A stretch of DNA of 39,035 nucleotides from a virus, in the IMG/VR virus record IMGVR_UViG_3300002460_000085, positions 1 to 39,035 of that record. One strand, given 5' to 3'. Numbering within the stretch: position 1 is the first letter of the stretch; every line of letters starts with the position of its first letter. A model generated the notes under the pieces. That model was not told the origin of the DNA, made no database searches, and worked only from the letters and a program-made list of their open reading frames with translations. A program made the position numbers and the translations under genes. Shown here piece by piece: positions 6,166-14,205 of this stretch.

Positions 6166-6516
6166 ATGGTAGTTAGCCGAGAAGATTATGTGCCGGGATG
6201 CCCAGTGTTTTTCAAGCCTGGGGAGATTGCGGCAAGGTTGGGAGTGCGATTAGAAACGGTCTACAAGTGGATGACATCGGGTCAACTAGGGTATCGATTA
6301 TGGTATAGAGGCAAGCTGCAAAGGACCATACGCATAGTTGATTCAGATGCCCTAGCCGTGTTTATAGACAGCTATTTCCCTAAATATGAGGCTGGAAGCA
6401 ACTCGATCCACGTCAAAATGTATGATCAGTACTTGGCGTCACGAAGGAAAGGACAGCAAGCTGCTCTAGCGGTCAAGTTAGCGAAGAAAGCGGCACAGAT
6501 GGGCAAGGCAGCTTAG
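6166..6516 (+). CDS. Helix-turn-helix (MerR/excisionase-like) regulator
   Basis: A 116-residue protein. Residues 16-38 (a KPGEIAARLGV stretch, then TVYKWMTSG) form a helix-turn-helix of the HTH_17/excisionase type. Residues 42-58 give a basic wing ending RTIRIVD, and DALAVFI completes the fold. The C-terminal 30 residues are Lys/Ala-rich and helical. It stands alone on the plus strand between two left-going operons, as expected of a switch regulator. It could be a repressor, an activator or an Xis-like DNA-bending protein; no integrase is seen to pair with it. Confidence 0.7.
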   Translation: MVVSREDYVPGCPVFFKPGEIAARLGVRLETVYKWMTSGQLGYRLWYRGKLQRTIRIVDSDALAVFIDSYFPKYEAGSNSIHVKMYDQYLASRRKGQQAALAVKLAKKAAQMGKAA

Positions 6517-6788
6517 AGCCGCCTCATGGCGCTTCATTTTTCATTCCCTCTCATCCCCTCGTGGTTCAACATTAACATGCCCTCGAAATTGAGTAGTATC
6601 CAAGTCCAAGCCACGCAGCGCCGGCGCCAGTTCCGCTCTCCCATCACACCATTCTAGTCGTTCTACTCTCTCAACCGTTGTCACATAGTCACATAAACGC
6701 TGTCCATAATCGCTAGTGTAGGAAATACCGGCTGAATAGCTCAACGTTATAGCATAGTTGCAAAACGATGTCTGATAAGGCGTCTTCG

Positions 6789-6831
6789 GTTAACTCGGCA
6801 CATAACTTGACGTGCAAGTTAGTGAGTTAAC
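6789..6831. repeat. Nested inverted repeats
   Basis: The outer arms GTTAACTC (6789-6796) and GAGTTAAC (6824-6831) enclose the inner arms AACTTG (6804-6809) and CAAGTT (6815-6820). Both pairs share nearly the same centre. This could form a cruciform or be a protein-binding array. Confidence 0.6.
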
Positions 6832-7039
6832 TAGCTATTTACTAATCTATCAACAGAAATAGCGTGGATTATGCGGTGTGCAGCGCAGCTCAATATGGCT
6901 GCGTGTTGGTGGAGCTTTGGCCGGCGTGTCGTGGGCTGTATTCAGGCCTGGGATAGGCTATCGCGGAGGGGGTACGGCATTTAAAGATTGGGTTTTTGCT
7001 TCCATTACCATCGCTTGGACCCCACAATCAAAAATTACC

Positions 7040-7073
7040 CAAAAATTTTCCAAAAGTTTTCCACAGAAAATTC
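7040..7073. repeat. AT-rich tandem 11-mers
   Basis: CAAAAATTTTC (7040-7050) and CAAAAGTTTTC (7051-7061) are adjacent, followed by the weaker CACAGAAAATTC (7062-7073). The second junction reads TTTTCCACA, close to a DnaA box. Iteron or duplex-unwinding function is inferred. Confidence 0.4.
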
Positions 7074-7083
7074 CTCAAGCTCC

Positions 7084-7350
7084 TTATCGTTTCCAGAGAT
7101 GTTCTCTGTCGGGGTCGATATAAACCCGAGTGTTGCCCGGTTCGTGATGGGAAACAATGTAATTGCCGCTGATGGGGTCTTGATGACATTTCCAGGCACC
7201 CCAAGCCGATCCTATCTGTGAGGATAAAAAAGCTTGGCTATAAGTACGATAAATAGTCGGCCACCCACAGGGGAATTCATCCTGAAAGATTTCACGAGCG
7301 ATTTCTACCCGTTCACCTACTTTCATGTGCCTGCATAGTTCTCGAATCAT
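7084..7350 (-). CDS. Small hypothetical protein
   Basis: An 88-residue protein starting at ATG 7348-7350 behind AGGAGG with good spacing. It is helical at first, with an aromatic C-terminal half containing YIDPDREHLW. It is the last gene of the second left-going operon. No family recognised. Confidence 0.65.
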   Translation of the reverse strand: MIRELCRHMKVGERVEIAREIFQDEFPCGWPTIYRTYSQAFLSSQIGSAWGAWKCHQDPISGNYIVSHHEPGNTRVYIDPDREHLWKR

Positions 7351-7368
7351 CTGAGTCCTCCTTTTTAT

Positions 7369-7551
7369 TCATTTCACGCGCCGTTCTTTTTCCCTTCCTT
7401 TACGATCAACCTTAATATCCTCAGTATTCAGCAAGACCAATCTAAGGATTTCAATAGCATCTCTAAGAACTTCAGCATCAACCCCTCGATTAAATAGTCT
7501 AACCACATGCCAACCTGCAACCTTTATCAGCTCATCCTCAACTTGATCCAT
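7369..7551 (-). CDS. Small charged helical protein
   Basis: A 60-residue protein taken from ATG 7549-7551 because a perfect AAGGAGG lies six bases upstream. A TTG at 7596 is an alternative that adds a basic N-terminus. The protein is almost all helix (EVLRDAIEILRLVLL) with a basic tail. It overlaps the end of the zinc-ribbon gene upstream. Confidence 0.6.
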   Translation of the reverse strand: MDQVEDELIKVAGWHVVRLFNRGVDAEVLRDAIEILRLVLLNTEDIKVDRKGREKERRVK

Positions 7552-7696
7552 CTTGCGCCTCCTTCCCGGTTTCTTCCTTTCCTTGCTTTCTTCCAATCAC
7601 CTCCGCGCACCACAGGCAGACTTGATACACCCGTTCATAGGCGCTCAGTCTGGAGCCGCAGAGGTTGCAGTAGGAGGGTGGGCAGGTGAAGGTCAT
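7538..7696 (-). CDS. Short zinc-ribbon protein
   Basis: A 52-residue gene with TCPPSYCNLCG and, 13 residues on, VCLWC, the two knuckles of a zinc ribbon, then a charged tail. Its ATG (7694-7696) overlaps the previous stop in ATGA style, and its end overlaps the next gene. This coupling supports it even though it is short. Confidence 0.6.
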   Translation of the reverse strand: MTFTCPPSYCNLCGSRLSAYERVYQVCLWCAEVIGRKQGKEETGKEAQDGSS

Positions 7697-7950
7697 GGTT
7701 CAACCACCACTAGTTCCCAAGTTTCGATGAATTCATTTTCGATAATTAGTATTCCATGAAATGTGGGTTCGTCTTGCCAGCTTCGCATTCCATTTTCGCG
7801 CAGAAATTCCGTTTCGCTTTTGAGGCCTCTGAAGGTGTCCGGGTGCATCAACAGACGCATTAAGGGCGCATTAGGGCTGACTTGTAGATATTTCTGCCTT
7901 GTGAGCGAACACTTTTTACTGATTGCTTCGCTTAAAGTTTTTGAATTCAT
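7693..7950 (-). CDS. Small hypothetical protein
   Basis: An 85-residue protein with ATG at 7948-7950 overlapping the upstream stop. The C-terminal half (a GILIIENEFIETWEL stretch) looks like beta strands. No known motif. Confidence 0.6.
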   Translation of the reverse strand: MNSKTLSEAISKKCSLTRQKYLQVSPNAPLMRLLMHPDTFRGLKSETEFLRENGMRSWQDEPTFHGILIIENEFIETWELVVVEP

Positions 7951-8162
7951 GGTTTCCAGCTTTCCAGCGGGATGGCGAAACTTCTCAACACTTCAACATG
8001 CAATTCCTCCGTAGTCCCGCACCAGTGCTCGCTGAGACCGGACTTGCGCTCCTCGACAAGCTTGCGGATCGAGTCTAAAATATCTTCACGCCGTGCTGGG
8101 GCGTATTCTTGTTTGACTTGTGTCTGTTCTCGCCACAATTCCCCGATTTCTTTGTCAGTCAT
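7947..8162 (-). CDS. Small hypothetical protein, first gene of operon
   Basis: A 71-residue helical, charged protein starting at ATG 8160-8162 behind a weak TAGGA site. It opens the five-gene left-going operon and is coupled to the next gene. Function unknown. Confidence 0.55.
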   Translation of the reverse strand: MTDKEIGELWREQTQVKQEYAPARREDILDSIRKLVEERKSGLSEHWCGTTEELHVEVLRSFAIPLESWKP

Positions 8163-8207
8163 ATCCTATTTCTACACCTTCGTATACGATTTGGCAAATA
8201 GTTTTCC

Positions 8208-8236
8208 TTGCAAACCTGGGCAAAACCGTCTAAAAG
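8208..8236 (+). promoter_or_regulatory. Candidate rightward promoter before the virion block
   Basis: TTGCAA (8208-8213), 17 bases, then TAAAAG (8231-8236), followed closely by TATATAAA. It lies in the 233-base divergent gap (8163-8395) ahead of the adaptor gene. The gap also holds a CGTATACG palindrome near 8180 and two TTTTTGCCCA repeats near 8300-8320. Strength is uncertain. Confidence 0.35.
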
Positions 8237-8348
8237 GGAATATATAAACTAGCGTTCTATTTGGGGGCACGACGTATGTGTATGTCAGATCGGCAATTAT
8301 TTTTGCCCAATATCTTTTTGCCCATTCTTTTCTTTTTTCGGGGTGAAG

Positions 8349-8399
8349 ATGGACATATGTTTTGGCGTACTCTCGGCGTTGTTTAAGGTGTTCATTTGA
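8349..8399 (+). CDS. Possible 16-codon leader peptide
   Basis: An ATG at 8349 behind GGGTGAAG encodes a 16-residue hydrophobic peptide. Its TGA overlaps the TTG start of the adaptor gene. It may couple translation to that weak start. It is too short to be certain. Confidence 0.25.
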   Translation: MDICFGVLSALFKVFI

Positions 8400-9313
8400 G
8401 TTCGTTTGCCCAGATGACTTCTCGCGTCCAATCTCTCGTTGGATCGCATGCTTTAGCTATAACCGCCATTGTCGGCGGGTTTGTCAACAGCCGACACCGC
8501 GACTTACTTGAAAGCTACGACTGGTCCAGACGTAAAAACGACATTCTAATTGCCACAGAGGTCGATAAGACCGCTGGCACCATCGATGTCACCAACGCCA
8601 GCGCCGCAGTGGTTGGCACCACGACGGCTTTTGCCTCGACCGATGTCAACCGGTCTCTCAAGATCGGCAGCAACACAGATTCAATCTGGACCGTAAATAC
8701 CTTCACGGACACTACCCATATCAGTCTCGGTGATGCCAACGGGACGGCGGTTGTTTTTCCCGGCACTACGGCTACCGGGCAGACCTACACGATGTTCACG
8801 CAGCGCTATTCACTAGGGACCGCCATCGAGCAAATCATCAGCGTCAAATACAAGCGCCCTCTTACCGAGACATCGGAAGAGTTTTTGGACAGGCTTGATC
8901 CATCGCGTACCGCCACCGGAGATCCTAAATACTTCGCCCGAGCCTCGCGCGATCTGAGCAGCACGAATGATCTGGTGAGGATTGAAATTTATCCTCGACC
9001 CACATCGGCCGTAGTCATCAACGTCAAGATCCAAAAAGCTCATACCGACCTGACCTCGACGCAGAACCCCATTGTGCCCAGCGGGCCTTTGCAGTGGTAC
9101 GCCGCGATCGACACCTGTTTTTACCTTGCCGCCAAAACGAAGGACGAAATATGGCTGGCACTTGCCGCCAAATACGAGAGCCAAGCCGCCAGAGCGTTGG
9201 AATTCGAGTTGGCCCAGGACGCGCGCAAGGAAGGCGTGATCCAAACCGTCCAGGATGTTGTTGGCGGCGTTCCACTTGGAAATACCGATTGGGCTTTGGA
9301 CCACGACGTTTGA
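8396..9313 (+). CDS. Head-to-tail adaptor (P22 gp4-like)
   Basis: A 305-residue protein with the layout of podovirus adaptor proteins. A helical start contains FVNSRHRDLLESYDWS. A beta insertion follows (about residues 58-140: a GTIDVTNASA stretch, a threonine-rich stretch, then a THISLGDANG motif). A helical body ends in EFELAQDARKEG. Adaptors of this kind seat under the portal ring and seal packaged DNA. The start is TTG 8396 behind AAGGTG. It opens the tail/ejection block. Confidence 0.65.
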   Translation: MSSFAQMTSRVQSLVGSHALAITAIVGGFVNSRHRDLLESYDWSRRKNDILIATEVDKTAGTIDVTNASAAVVGTTTAFASTDVNRSLKIGSNTDSIWTVNTFTDTTHISLGDANGTAVVFPGTTATGQTYTMFTQRYSLGTAIEQIISVKYKRPLTETSEEFLDRLDPSRTATGDPKYFARASRDLSSTNDLVRIEIYPRPTSAVVINVKIQKAHTDLTSTQNPIVPSGPLQWYAAIDTCFYLAAKTKDEIWLALAAKYESQAARALEFELAQDARKEGVIQTVQDVVGGVPLGNTDWALDHDV

Positions 9314-9324
9314 GGTAATTCACT

Positions 9325-10323
9325 ATGAGCCTCCCTACTACCATTGATACCAGCGCCCCCACAGGATCTACATCCCCCGGTCTCGGCGACAACGAAATAG
9401 TCGCCCTGAAAAACGCCCTGCTCGATCTCTTCGGCTTAGGCGCATCCCCGGCGACGATCACGGGCGCGTTGTTCAGCGTGACCACGGGCGGCGCGATTAC
9501 GGTCTCTCAGACGCCCTTCACGGTCAAGCGTCTCGTCGGCACTCAGGGAACGATCACCGACGTTGCGGCGGTTGTCGATCTGACAACGACCTGGAACGAT
9601 GCCGCCGATACGTTCACCGCCATCAAACTCGATGTCACCGATACCGCATCGGCGGCAGCCTCTAAGCTGCTTGAGTTGTTCGTTGGCGGTGTGTCGAAGT
9701 TCGCCCTGACTAAGGCCGGCGCGCTTACCTTGGCTGGATCATTGACCGGACCAGCCAGCGTCTCACTCACGGGCTACAACATCGCCGTGCCGGTCAAGAT
9801 TTGGATTCCAGCCGCTGGCGCCAACGGGACTTCGGCATCGGCAATCTATGATCTACCCGAAGCCAACGCTCCCGTTGCTACGGCCTACGGCACTTCACCG
9901 AACAAGTTCGGCGCCTTGGATTTTGCCGATGGGGCGACTGCGCTTACCGCTCAGTTCAATCTAATGCTGCCCTCCGACTGGACGGCGACCGGCGGCATTG
10001 ATATCAAGTTTGTTTTTTTCTCGGCAACCGCTGACGCCACAAAGAATATCGTGTTGACCTGCGCGACCAAGAGCATAGCGGATACGGAGGACGTTTTAGC
10101 CCCTACTTTTAACACGGCGGATTCGGTTACGGTAGCCAACCTCGCCACAGCGAACACGCGCAATAGCGCGACTATTACCGGCGTCGCTACGACCGGGATG
10201 GCCGCTGGGGAACTTGCGACTTTCAGGGTGGCCCGCAATCTTGCCGATGCGGCTGACACATTGGCGGCTACCATGATGCTTATCGGCTGCGAGGTCACGT
10301 ATCGCCGCCTGATTGCCATCTAG
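9325..10323 (+). CDS. Tail fibre-like virion protein
   Basis: A 332-residue protein rich in Ala, Thr and Gly. Residues around 120-135 carry KFALTKAGALTLAG, a repeat signature of fibre shafts. The C-terminal 150 residues form a beta domain (LPSDWTATGGIDIKF and later FRVARNLADAADTL) that I recall at the ends of many phage surface proteins. It probably forms an appendage or decoration that contacts the host. Assignment by motif resemblance only. Confidence 0.6.
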   Translation: MSLPTTIDTSAPTGSTSPGLGDNEIVALKNALLDLFGLGASPATITGALFSVTTGGAITVSQTPFTVKRLVGTQGTITDVAAVVDLTTTWNDAADTFTAIKLDVTDTASAAASKLLELFVGGVSKFALTKAGALTLAGSLTGPASVSLTGYNIAVPVKIWIPAAGANGTSASAIYDLPEANAPVATAYGTSPNKFGALDFADGATALTAQFNLMLPSDWTATGGIDIKFVFFSATADATKNIVLTCATKSIADTEDVLAPTFNTADSVTVANLATANTRNSATITGVATTGMAAGELATFRVARNLADAADTLAATMMLIGCEVTYRRLIAI

Positions 10324-10338
10324 GAGCATCGTTTTACA

Positions 10339-11010
10339 ATGGGATTCCCCCAAGTAATAGATGGGCCTCAATCGCAAGAAACCGCCGATACAACATCTCA
10401 TACAATTGCATTGGGGCATCTAGTCGTCGGCGATCTACGTTTCTCTGGTCCTGGAATAATTTTGTTTAGCTGTGATTTTGATCCTGGATCTGTGTCTATA
10501 TCGGCTGGGGTTTCTCTTGGTTCAATTGCGGGCGCTAGTTCCCATCTCGAAGTTTTTTATCTTGCCGATGGCGTCGGTGGGCCAAATCCGGCAGTTGTCG
10601 TAACTACTGGAAACGCGCAAAAATCTGCGTCTCAATCGTTCGAATTTACCGGGACTAATAAATTAGTCCAGCCGCAGTTAGATTTTGCGACCGGCACAGA
10701 CACGGCGGCAGACCCGCCATCGCTTGTTCCAACCTGGGGTACTCAACAGATTCTATGGATTATCGCTGCCGCCAGCGATGCCAACGTGATATTCAGCGCC
10801 GATCCGGCCAACTATACCGATCCGATCGAAAACGATTCCGGGGGGACTACGACGGGAACAAAAGTGCGTACTTTACGGCGTGAGTTAGTTGCATTGAGCG
10901 AAGACCCTGCTGCATTCACAAATACAAGCCGTCAATGGAATACGGTTACGATTGCGGTGGCGCCGCAATTCGGCGGTTTCGGTCGCAGGCCGTTTCGTGG
11001 AGGTCCATAA
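10339..11010 (+). CDS. Beta-rich virion protein
   Basis: A 223-residue all-beta protein whose features (a QILWIIAAASDAN segment and a C-terminal NTVTIAVAP strand) resemble jelly-roll modules of phage tails. The glycine/arginine end (GGFGRRPFRGGP) looks disordered. Position between fibre-like and hub genes supports a structural role. Not assignable to a named gene. Confidence 0.5.
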   Translation: MGFPQVIDGPQSQETADTTSHTIALGHLVVGDLRFSGPGIILFSCDFDPGSVSISAGVSLGSIAGASSHLEVFYLADGVGGPNPAVVVTTGNAQKSASQSFEFTGTNKLVQPQLDFATGTDTAADPPSLVPTWGTQQILWIIAAASDANVIFSADPANYTDPIENDSGGTTTGTKVRTLRRELVALSEDPAAFTNTSRQWNTVTIAVAPQFGGFGRRPFRGGP

Positions 11011-11220
11011 TTATTCGGTTTTGAAATAACAAGGAACAACGACAATAGCTGGCTTCTTTACGGTTGCTGCGACTTCTTCGCAGCTCGTAACCGGCTCACA
11101 GGCAAGACACGGATGAATGTCGAGAGTCAACTTTAAGAACGGCCCAATCTCAAGAAGATCGCCGCCTTTGCCTGAAGCAATGACGAACCACCAGAACAGA
11201 ACGATAGCAAGTTTTTTCAT
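11011..11220 (-). CDS. Reversed small secreted protein (moron-like)
   Basis: A 69-residue protein on the opposite strand to all its neighbours. It starts at ATG 11218-11220 behind a textbook GGAGGTG site. The N-terminus (MKKLAIVLFWWFVIAS) is a signal or anchor segment, and the remainder has four cysteines (CLAC, SCEE, VPCY). On the minus strand a possible promoter lies just upstream: TTGCAA (11268-11263), 17 bases, then TATACG (11245-11240). An independently expressed reversed gene in a virion operon is typical of a moron, often a host-envelope or exclusion factor. Its function is not readable. Confidence 0.6.
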   Translation of the reverse strand: MKKLAIVLFWWFVIASGKGGDLLEIGPFLKLTLDIHPCLACEPVTSCEEVAATVKKPAIVVVPCYFKTE

Positions 11221-11232
11221 GGTTCACCTCCG

Positions 11233-11248
11233 ACGTATACGTATACGT
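11233..11248. repeat. 16-bp perfect palindrome ACGTATACGTATACGT
   Basis: The palindrome lies between the divergently arranged moron-like gene and the tail hub gene and overlaps the putative moron promoter. It probably binds a dimeric regulator. Related CGTATAC words occur in the gaps near 8180 and 19860. Confidence 0.55.
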
Positions 11249-11268
11249 TATAGCTAGACTGATTGCAA

Positions 11269-12825
11269 ATGGAATTCCCCTTTGACGTGCCATTTCTCGG
11301 AGAGCGCAAGGATCTTACGGACAGAGAATTGCCGATAGGCAGTTTGCGCTTGTGCTCCAATATGATGCGCTCCGAGAAAGGCCGCCTTACTATTCGTCCC
11401 GGTCACGTCTTGCTGACTTCAACCAATCCGACTGATCGTGTCATGGGCATTGGGGGATTTTCCACCGCTGCTGGGGTGAACAAGCAAGTTGCGTCTACAC
11501 TGACGAAGGTTTGGCAGTACGCCAGCTCTATTTGGAACGATATTACGGGCACGGCTTTGAGCGGTGGCAGCACCGACCATATCCGATCCGCCGTCATGGC
11601 ATTATCCGGGGTTTATAATGTGATCCTGATGAACGGTGTCAATCCGCCTAAGAGTTGGGACGGAGCGGCGGCGACATGCTCTGCTCTCGGCGGCTCGCCG
11701 GGAACTTTTATTGACGGTATGGTGCTCGCCAATCGTTTACTGGGACTCGTGGCTCCCGAGACCGTATGGACTAGCGATTTCAATAATCCGGCTGTGTGGC
11801 CGACCGGCGCCGGCTTTCGCGTGCACCTCGTCGATTCCGGCGATCTGATGATCGGCATGGGAAGGTTGACGCGGATGTCGGGTGCTATCCTTGGAGAAGA
11901 AAGCCAATGGGTGGCACGGGCGCAAAACGGCAGTAGCCCATTTCGGTATGAGCAGATATCCAACAGACCCGGCCCGTTGTCATCTGCCTGTATCATCAGT
12001 GCAGGTGAATCGAAACTCTACTGGCTGGCAAAAGACTACAATGTTTATCTGTTTGATGGCGTGCAATGCGTACCTATCGGCTGGGCCATGAAACCCTTTG
12101 TAAAAGACACCATCGACCCCAGCAACGAGAAAATGGCGCATGGCGAATTTATCGACGAACTGAATAAGATCGTCTGGCTGTTCCCCGATCAAATTAGCGC
12201 CGCTCTGGGGCCGAACCGTGGTATCTTTTTGGATGTCAGGACAGGTGAGATGGGTAGGCTTTATTATCCGAGTCCGATCACGGCTATGGGCCGTATCAAG
12301 ACAACCTACGGAATCACCTGGGGCGATTTGGCAAGTTTCACTTGGGATAATCTAGCCGCCACATACCCGACCTGGGACAGTTTTGGCTTGCTCTCGGCTC
12401 AACGTAAAGTTGCCTTGGGCAACGCGGCCGGTCAAGTCTTCTTGATGGGCGATGGTGATGGTTCAGATAACGGATCGCCGATCGAATGGGGCTTTGAGTT
12501 GCCCTTACGCAGTTGGGCCGGCTGGGCCTCCAACTTTGTGCCTTCGACTTTTGAAACTTTCTTTAAGCAGACGGCCAATAGTACTACCCTTAACACGTCA
12601 CTTGGCTATTCAGATACATTGATGAGTGACCCCGCATATGCGGTGATGGCTACCGTTGACTTAGCCACGGATCAGCGCAATGATCTTGATGTATCAAGCC
12701 TAGGCGAAAAACGATTTGTCAGCCTGAAGCACTACGGTTCCGCGTCGCGAGGGCAGATAGAATGGAATGGTGGCATGTTCCGCGGCGAAGAGGCCAAGAT
12801 AGCAAGCGGGCCTACGGGAGGATAG
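11269..12825 (+). CDS. Tail hub / packaged-DNA stabilisation protein (P22 gp10-like)
   Basis: A 518-residue protein resembling the beta-propeller hubs of podovirus tails. The N-terminus (PFLGERKDLTDRELPIGS, then CSNMMRSEKGRL) matches the entry region of such proteins, followed by repeated Trp/Gly beta blades (WDGA, WTSDFNNPAVWP, ITWGDLASFTWDNLA). It would plug the adaptor and carry fibres. I choose ATG 11269; neither it nor the TTG at 11263 has a clear binding site. Confidence 0.65.
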   Translation: MEFPFDVPFLGERKDLTDRELPIGSLRLCSNMMRSEKGRLTIRPGHVLLTSTNPTDRVMGIGGFSTAAGVNKQVASTLTKVWQYASSIWNDITGTALSGGSTDHIRSAVMALSGVYNVILMNGVNPPKSWDGAAATCSALGGSPGTFIDGMVLANRLLGLVAPETVWTSDFNNPAVWPTGAGFRVHLVDSGDLMIGMGRLTRMSGAILGEESQWVARAQNGSSPFRYEQISNRPGPLSSACIISAGESKLYWLAKDYNVYLFDGVQCVPIGWAMKPFVKDTIDPSNEKMAHGEFIDELNKIVWLFPDQISAALGPNRGIFLDVRTGEMGRLYYPSPITAMGRIKTTYGITWGDLASFTWDNLAATYPTWDSFGLLSAQRKVALGNAAGQVFLMGDGDGSDNGSPIEWGFELPLRSWAGWASNFVPSTFETFFKQTANSTTLNTSLGYSDTLMSDPAYAVMATVDLATDQRNDLDVSSLGEKRFVSLKHYGSASRGQIEWNGGMFRGEEAKIASGPTGG

Positions 12826-12826
12826 A

Positions 12827-13414
12827 GTGCCGGAGCAGGGCGGAATTGACAGACAGATAATCCTTCCCGAATTCAGGCGCCGGGAGTTTCGTCCCTTGCA
12901 GCGCGGACGCGAGATGGAAGGCATCGCGAACCTGCACAAGGCGCAGGATGATCACGAACGCTATCACGAACAGGAGCGCACTGCGATTGCGGCCGGCCAT
13001 GACGATCTCGCACGTAGACTCAATGAGCTGTGCGAGTTCCACCAGTTTTCATTCTATGCTGATAATGTAGCCGCTTCGCAAACCGATGTCGCCCTACTGG
13101 GCCCGCCCTCGACGCGGGGCTACGTGGCTGGCGAGGATGGATCGATTTGCACGATCGCAATACGGTGTAACGACGCGCGCACGGCGGGGAGTTTTACGGT
13201 GACGCCTCGCGTAAACGGCGTGAAGGCCGCTTTTTCGCTAACCATCGACGCCACGAATACGACGGTCAATTACGACCGGCAAAATCAGGGCATCGATACG
13301 TTTGTTGCCGGAGATTTGATCGATTGCGTAATTTCCAGTACGAGCGCATGGCTCCCGGTCACAGCGGATATCGACGTTTCAGTTGGCGTTGTACTTTTTG
13401 CCGGGGTAAGATAA
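12827..13414 (+). CDS. Virion-associated protein
   Basis: A 195-residue protein, GTG start after GGGAGG. Residues 1-70 are charged and helical. The rest is a beta domain (a RGYVAGEDGSICTIAIR stretch and a C-terminal VSVGVVLFAG strand) similar in style to the small virion proteins at 35310-36855. Probably a tail accessory or fibre attachment protein. Confidence 0.5.
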   Translation: MPEQGGIDRQIILPEFRRREFRPLQRGREMEGIANLHKAQDDHERYHEQERTAIAAGHDDLARRLNELCEFHQFSFYADNVAASQTDVALLGPPSTRGYVAGEDGSICTIAIRCNDARTAGSFTVTPRVNGVKAAFSLTIDATNTTVNYDRQNQGIDTFVAGDLIDCVISSTSAWLPVTADIDVSVGVVLFAGVR

Positions 13415-13419
13415 AATCC

Positions 13420-13629
13420 ATGAAACGGGCATTAAGAAGACATCAAGCTACCGTTCATATGCTTAGACGACTGAAAAGTTGTTCATGCGAGAGATGTCGG
13501 GAATTTCTAGCTGATCCAAGGCGGCGTGCTAGATTCAAAGAGCAACCGCAAGTTTGTAGCTGTGCGGGTTGCGGCAATCAACGCAAGTACGACGGCCCGA
13601 CTATTCAAGAATTGAGAATGTCGCAGTAA
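13420..13629 (+). CDS. Small CSCxxC zinc protein
   Basis: A 69-residue basic protein with two CxCxxC motifs (CSCERC and CSCAGCGN), the second followed by QRKYDGPTIQE. The end matches a widespread uncharacterised bacterial and phage family recognised by CSCxxCGNPR and a following T-x-Q-E. It probably binds zinc and RNA or protein. Its presence among tail genes is unusual. Confidence 0.65.
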   Translation: MKRALRRHQATVHMLRRLKSCSCERCREFLADPRRRARFKEQPQVCSCAGCGNQRKYDGPTIQELRMSQ

Positions 13630-13658
13630 GATTTCGAGGACTCAAGAAATGCCGCAAA

Positions 13659-14198
13659 TTGAAAGTAGAGATTGAACAACCCGTACCGACCGTTGAGTTC
13701 AGATTCAATGGCCATCCCGTTCCCATCGAAACCCCGGCTCCAAGCGCTTACACGATTATTCGCTTAGTTCCAACCGATCCCACGCACCGCGATCTTTTCC
13801 CAAAGGTCGTTGATCGTGCCATCGGGTTCATCGATCGCTTAACTTCAAACACCGACAAAATCTGGCTCGGCAATCTTCTATATTCGAATTTCTATCAAGC
13901 CACGAATCTTGTCCAGGTACTCGTCGCGCTCGATGGCGACAATAAGATAGTTGCCCATTCCGTCGCTTACATCGAGTCCCGTCCGAGATTAGGAAATGTG
14001 GTCATCCTGGGTCAAATTGAAAAGGATGAGGGCGGGCCCGACATAATTAAGCTAGGCTTCGAATTGATCAAAGCCTGGAGTTTGTCGCTTGGGATTAAAA
14101 TTATCCTCAATGAATCGGATTGTCGGGCAAAGGCGAGACTGTGGAGCCGGCATGGTTGGTATGAATACCGGATCACGTCGCGCTTCGACATAGAGTGA
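13659..14198 (+). CDS. GNAT acetyltransferase-like protein
   Basis: A protein of about 179 residues whose second half has the order of a GNAT fold: strand VLVALDGDNKIVAHSVAYIE, strand GNVVILGQIEKDEGG, helix IIKLGFELIKAWSLSLG, then a SDCRAKARLWSRHGW stretch. The pyrophosphate-binding loop (Q/RxxGxG/A) is not evident, so activity is doubtful. The start is uncertain: a well-placed GAGG serves ATG 13649, but that frame stops after eight codons. TTG 13659 is the first usable start in this frame. A lost or extra base here would fuse the two. Confidence 0.5.
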   Translation: MKVEIEQPVPTVEFRFNGHPVPIETPAPSAYTIIRLVPTDPTHRDLFPKVVDRAIGFIDRLTSNTDKIWLGNLLYSNFYQATNLVQVLVALDGDNKIVAHSVAYIESRPRLGNVVILGQIEKDEGGPDIIKLGFELIKAWSLSLGIKIILNESDCRAKARLWSRHGWYEYRITSRFDIE

Positions 14199-14205
14199 GG
14201 TTCGG

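Larger units (their letters stand above)
6517..7083. other. Non-coding region with origin-like sequence features
   Basis: No convincing gene is present. Visible elements are nested inverted repeats at 6789-6831, a CGCAGC/GCTGCG hairpin at 6884-6903, and AT-rich tandem repeats ending in a DnaA-box-like TTTTCCACA (7057-7065). Two weak frames, 6541-6744 (minus) and 6878-7123 (plus), lack ribosome binding sites. Confidence 0.5.

Noticed and set aside
6541-6744. Minus-strand open frame of 67 codons
   Set aside because: It has a TTG start without a binding site and a composition unlike the neighbouring genes.
6878-7123. Plus-strand open frame of 81 codons
   Set aside because: No ribosome binding site; it runs into the end of a well-supported minus-strand gene and reads through the AT-rich repeats.
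8276-8386. 36-codon hydrophobic open frame in the divergent gap
   Set aside because: The frame is built largely from two TTTTTGCCCA repeats and a pyrimidine tract, and the binding site is poor.
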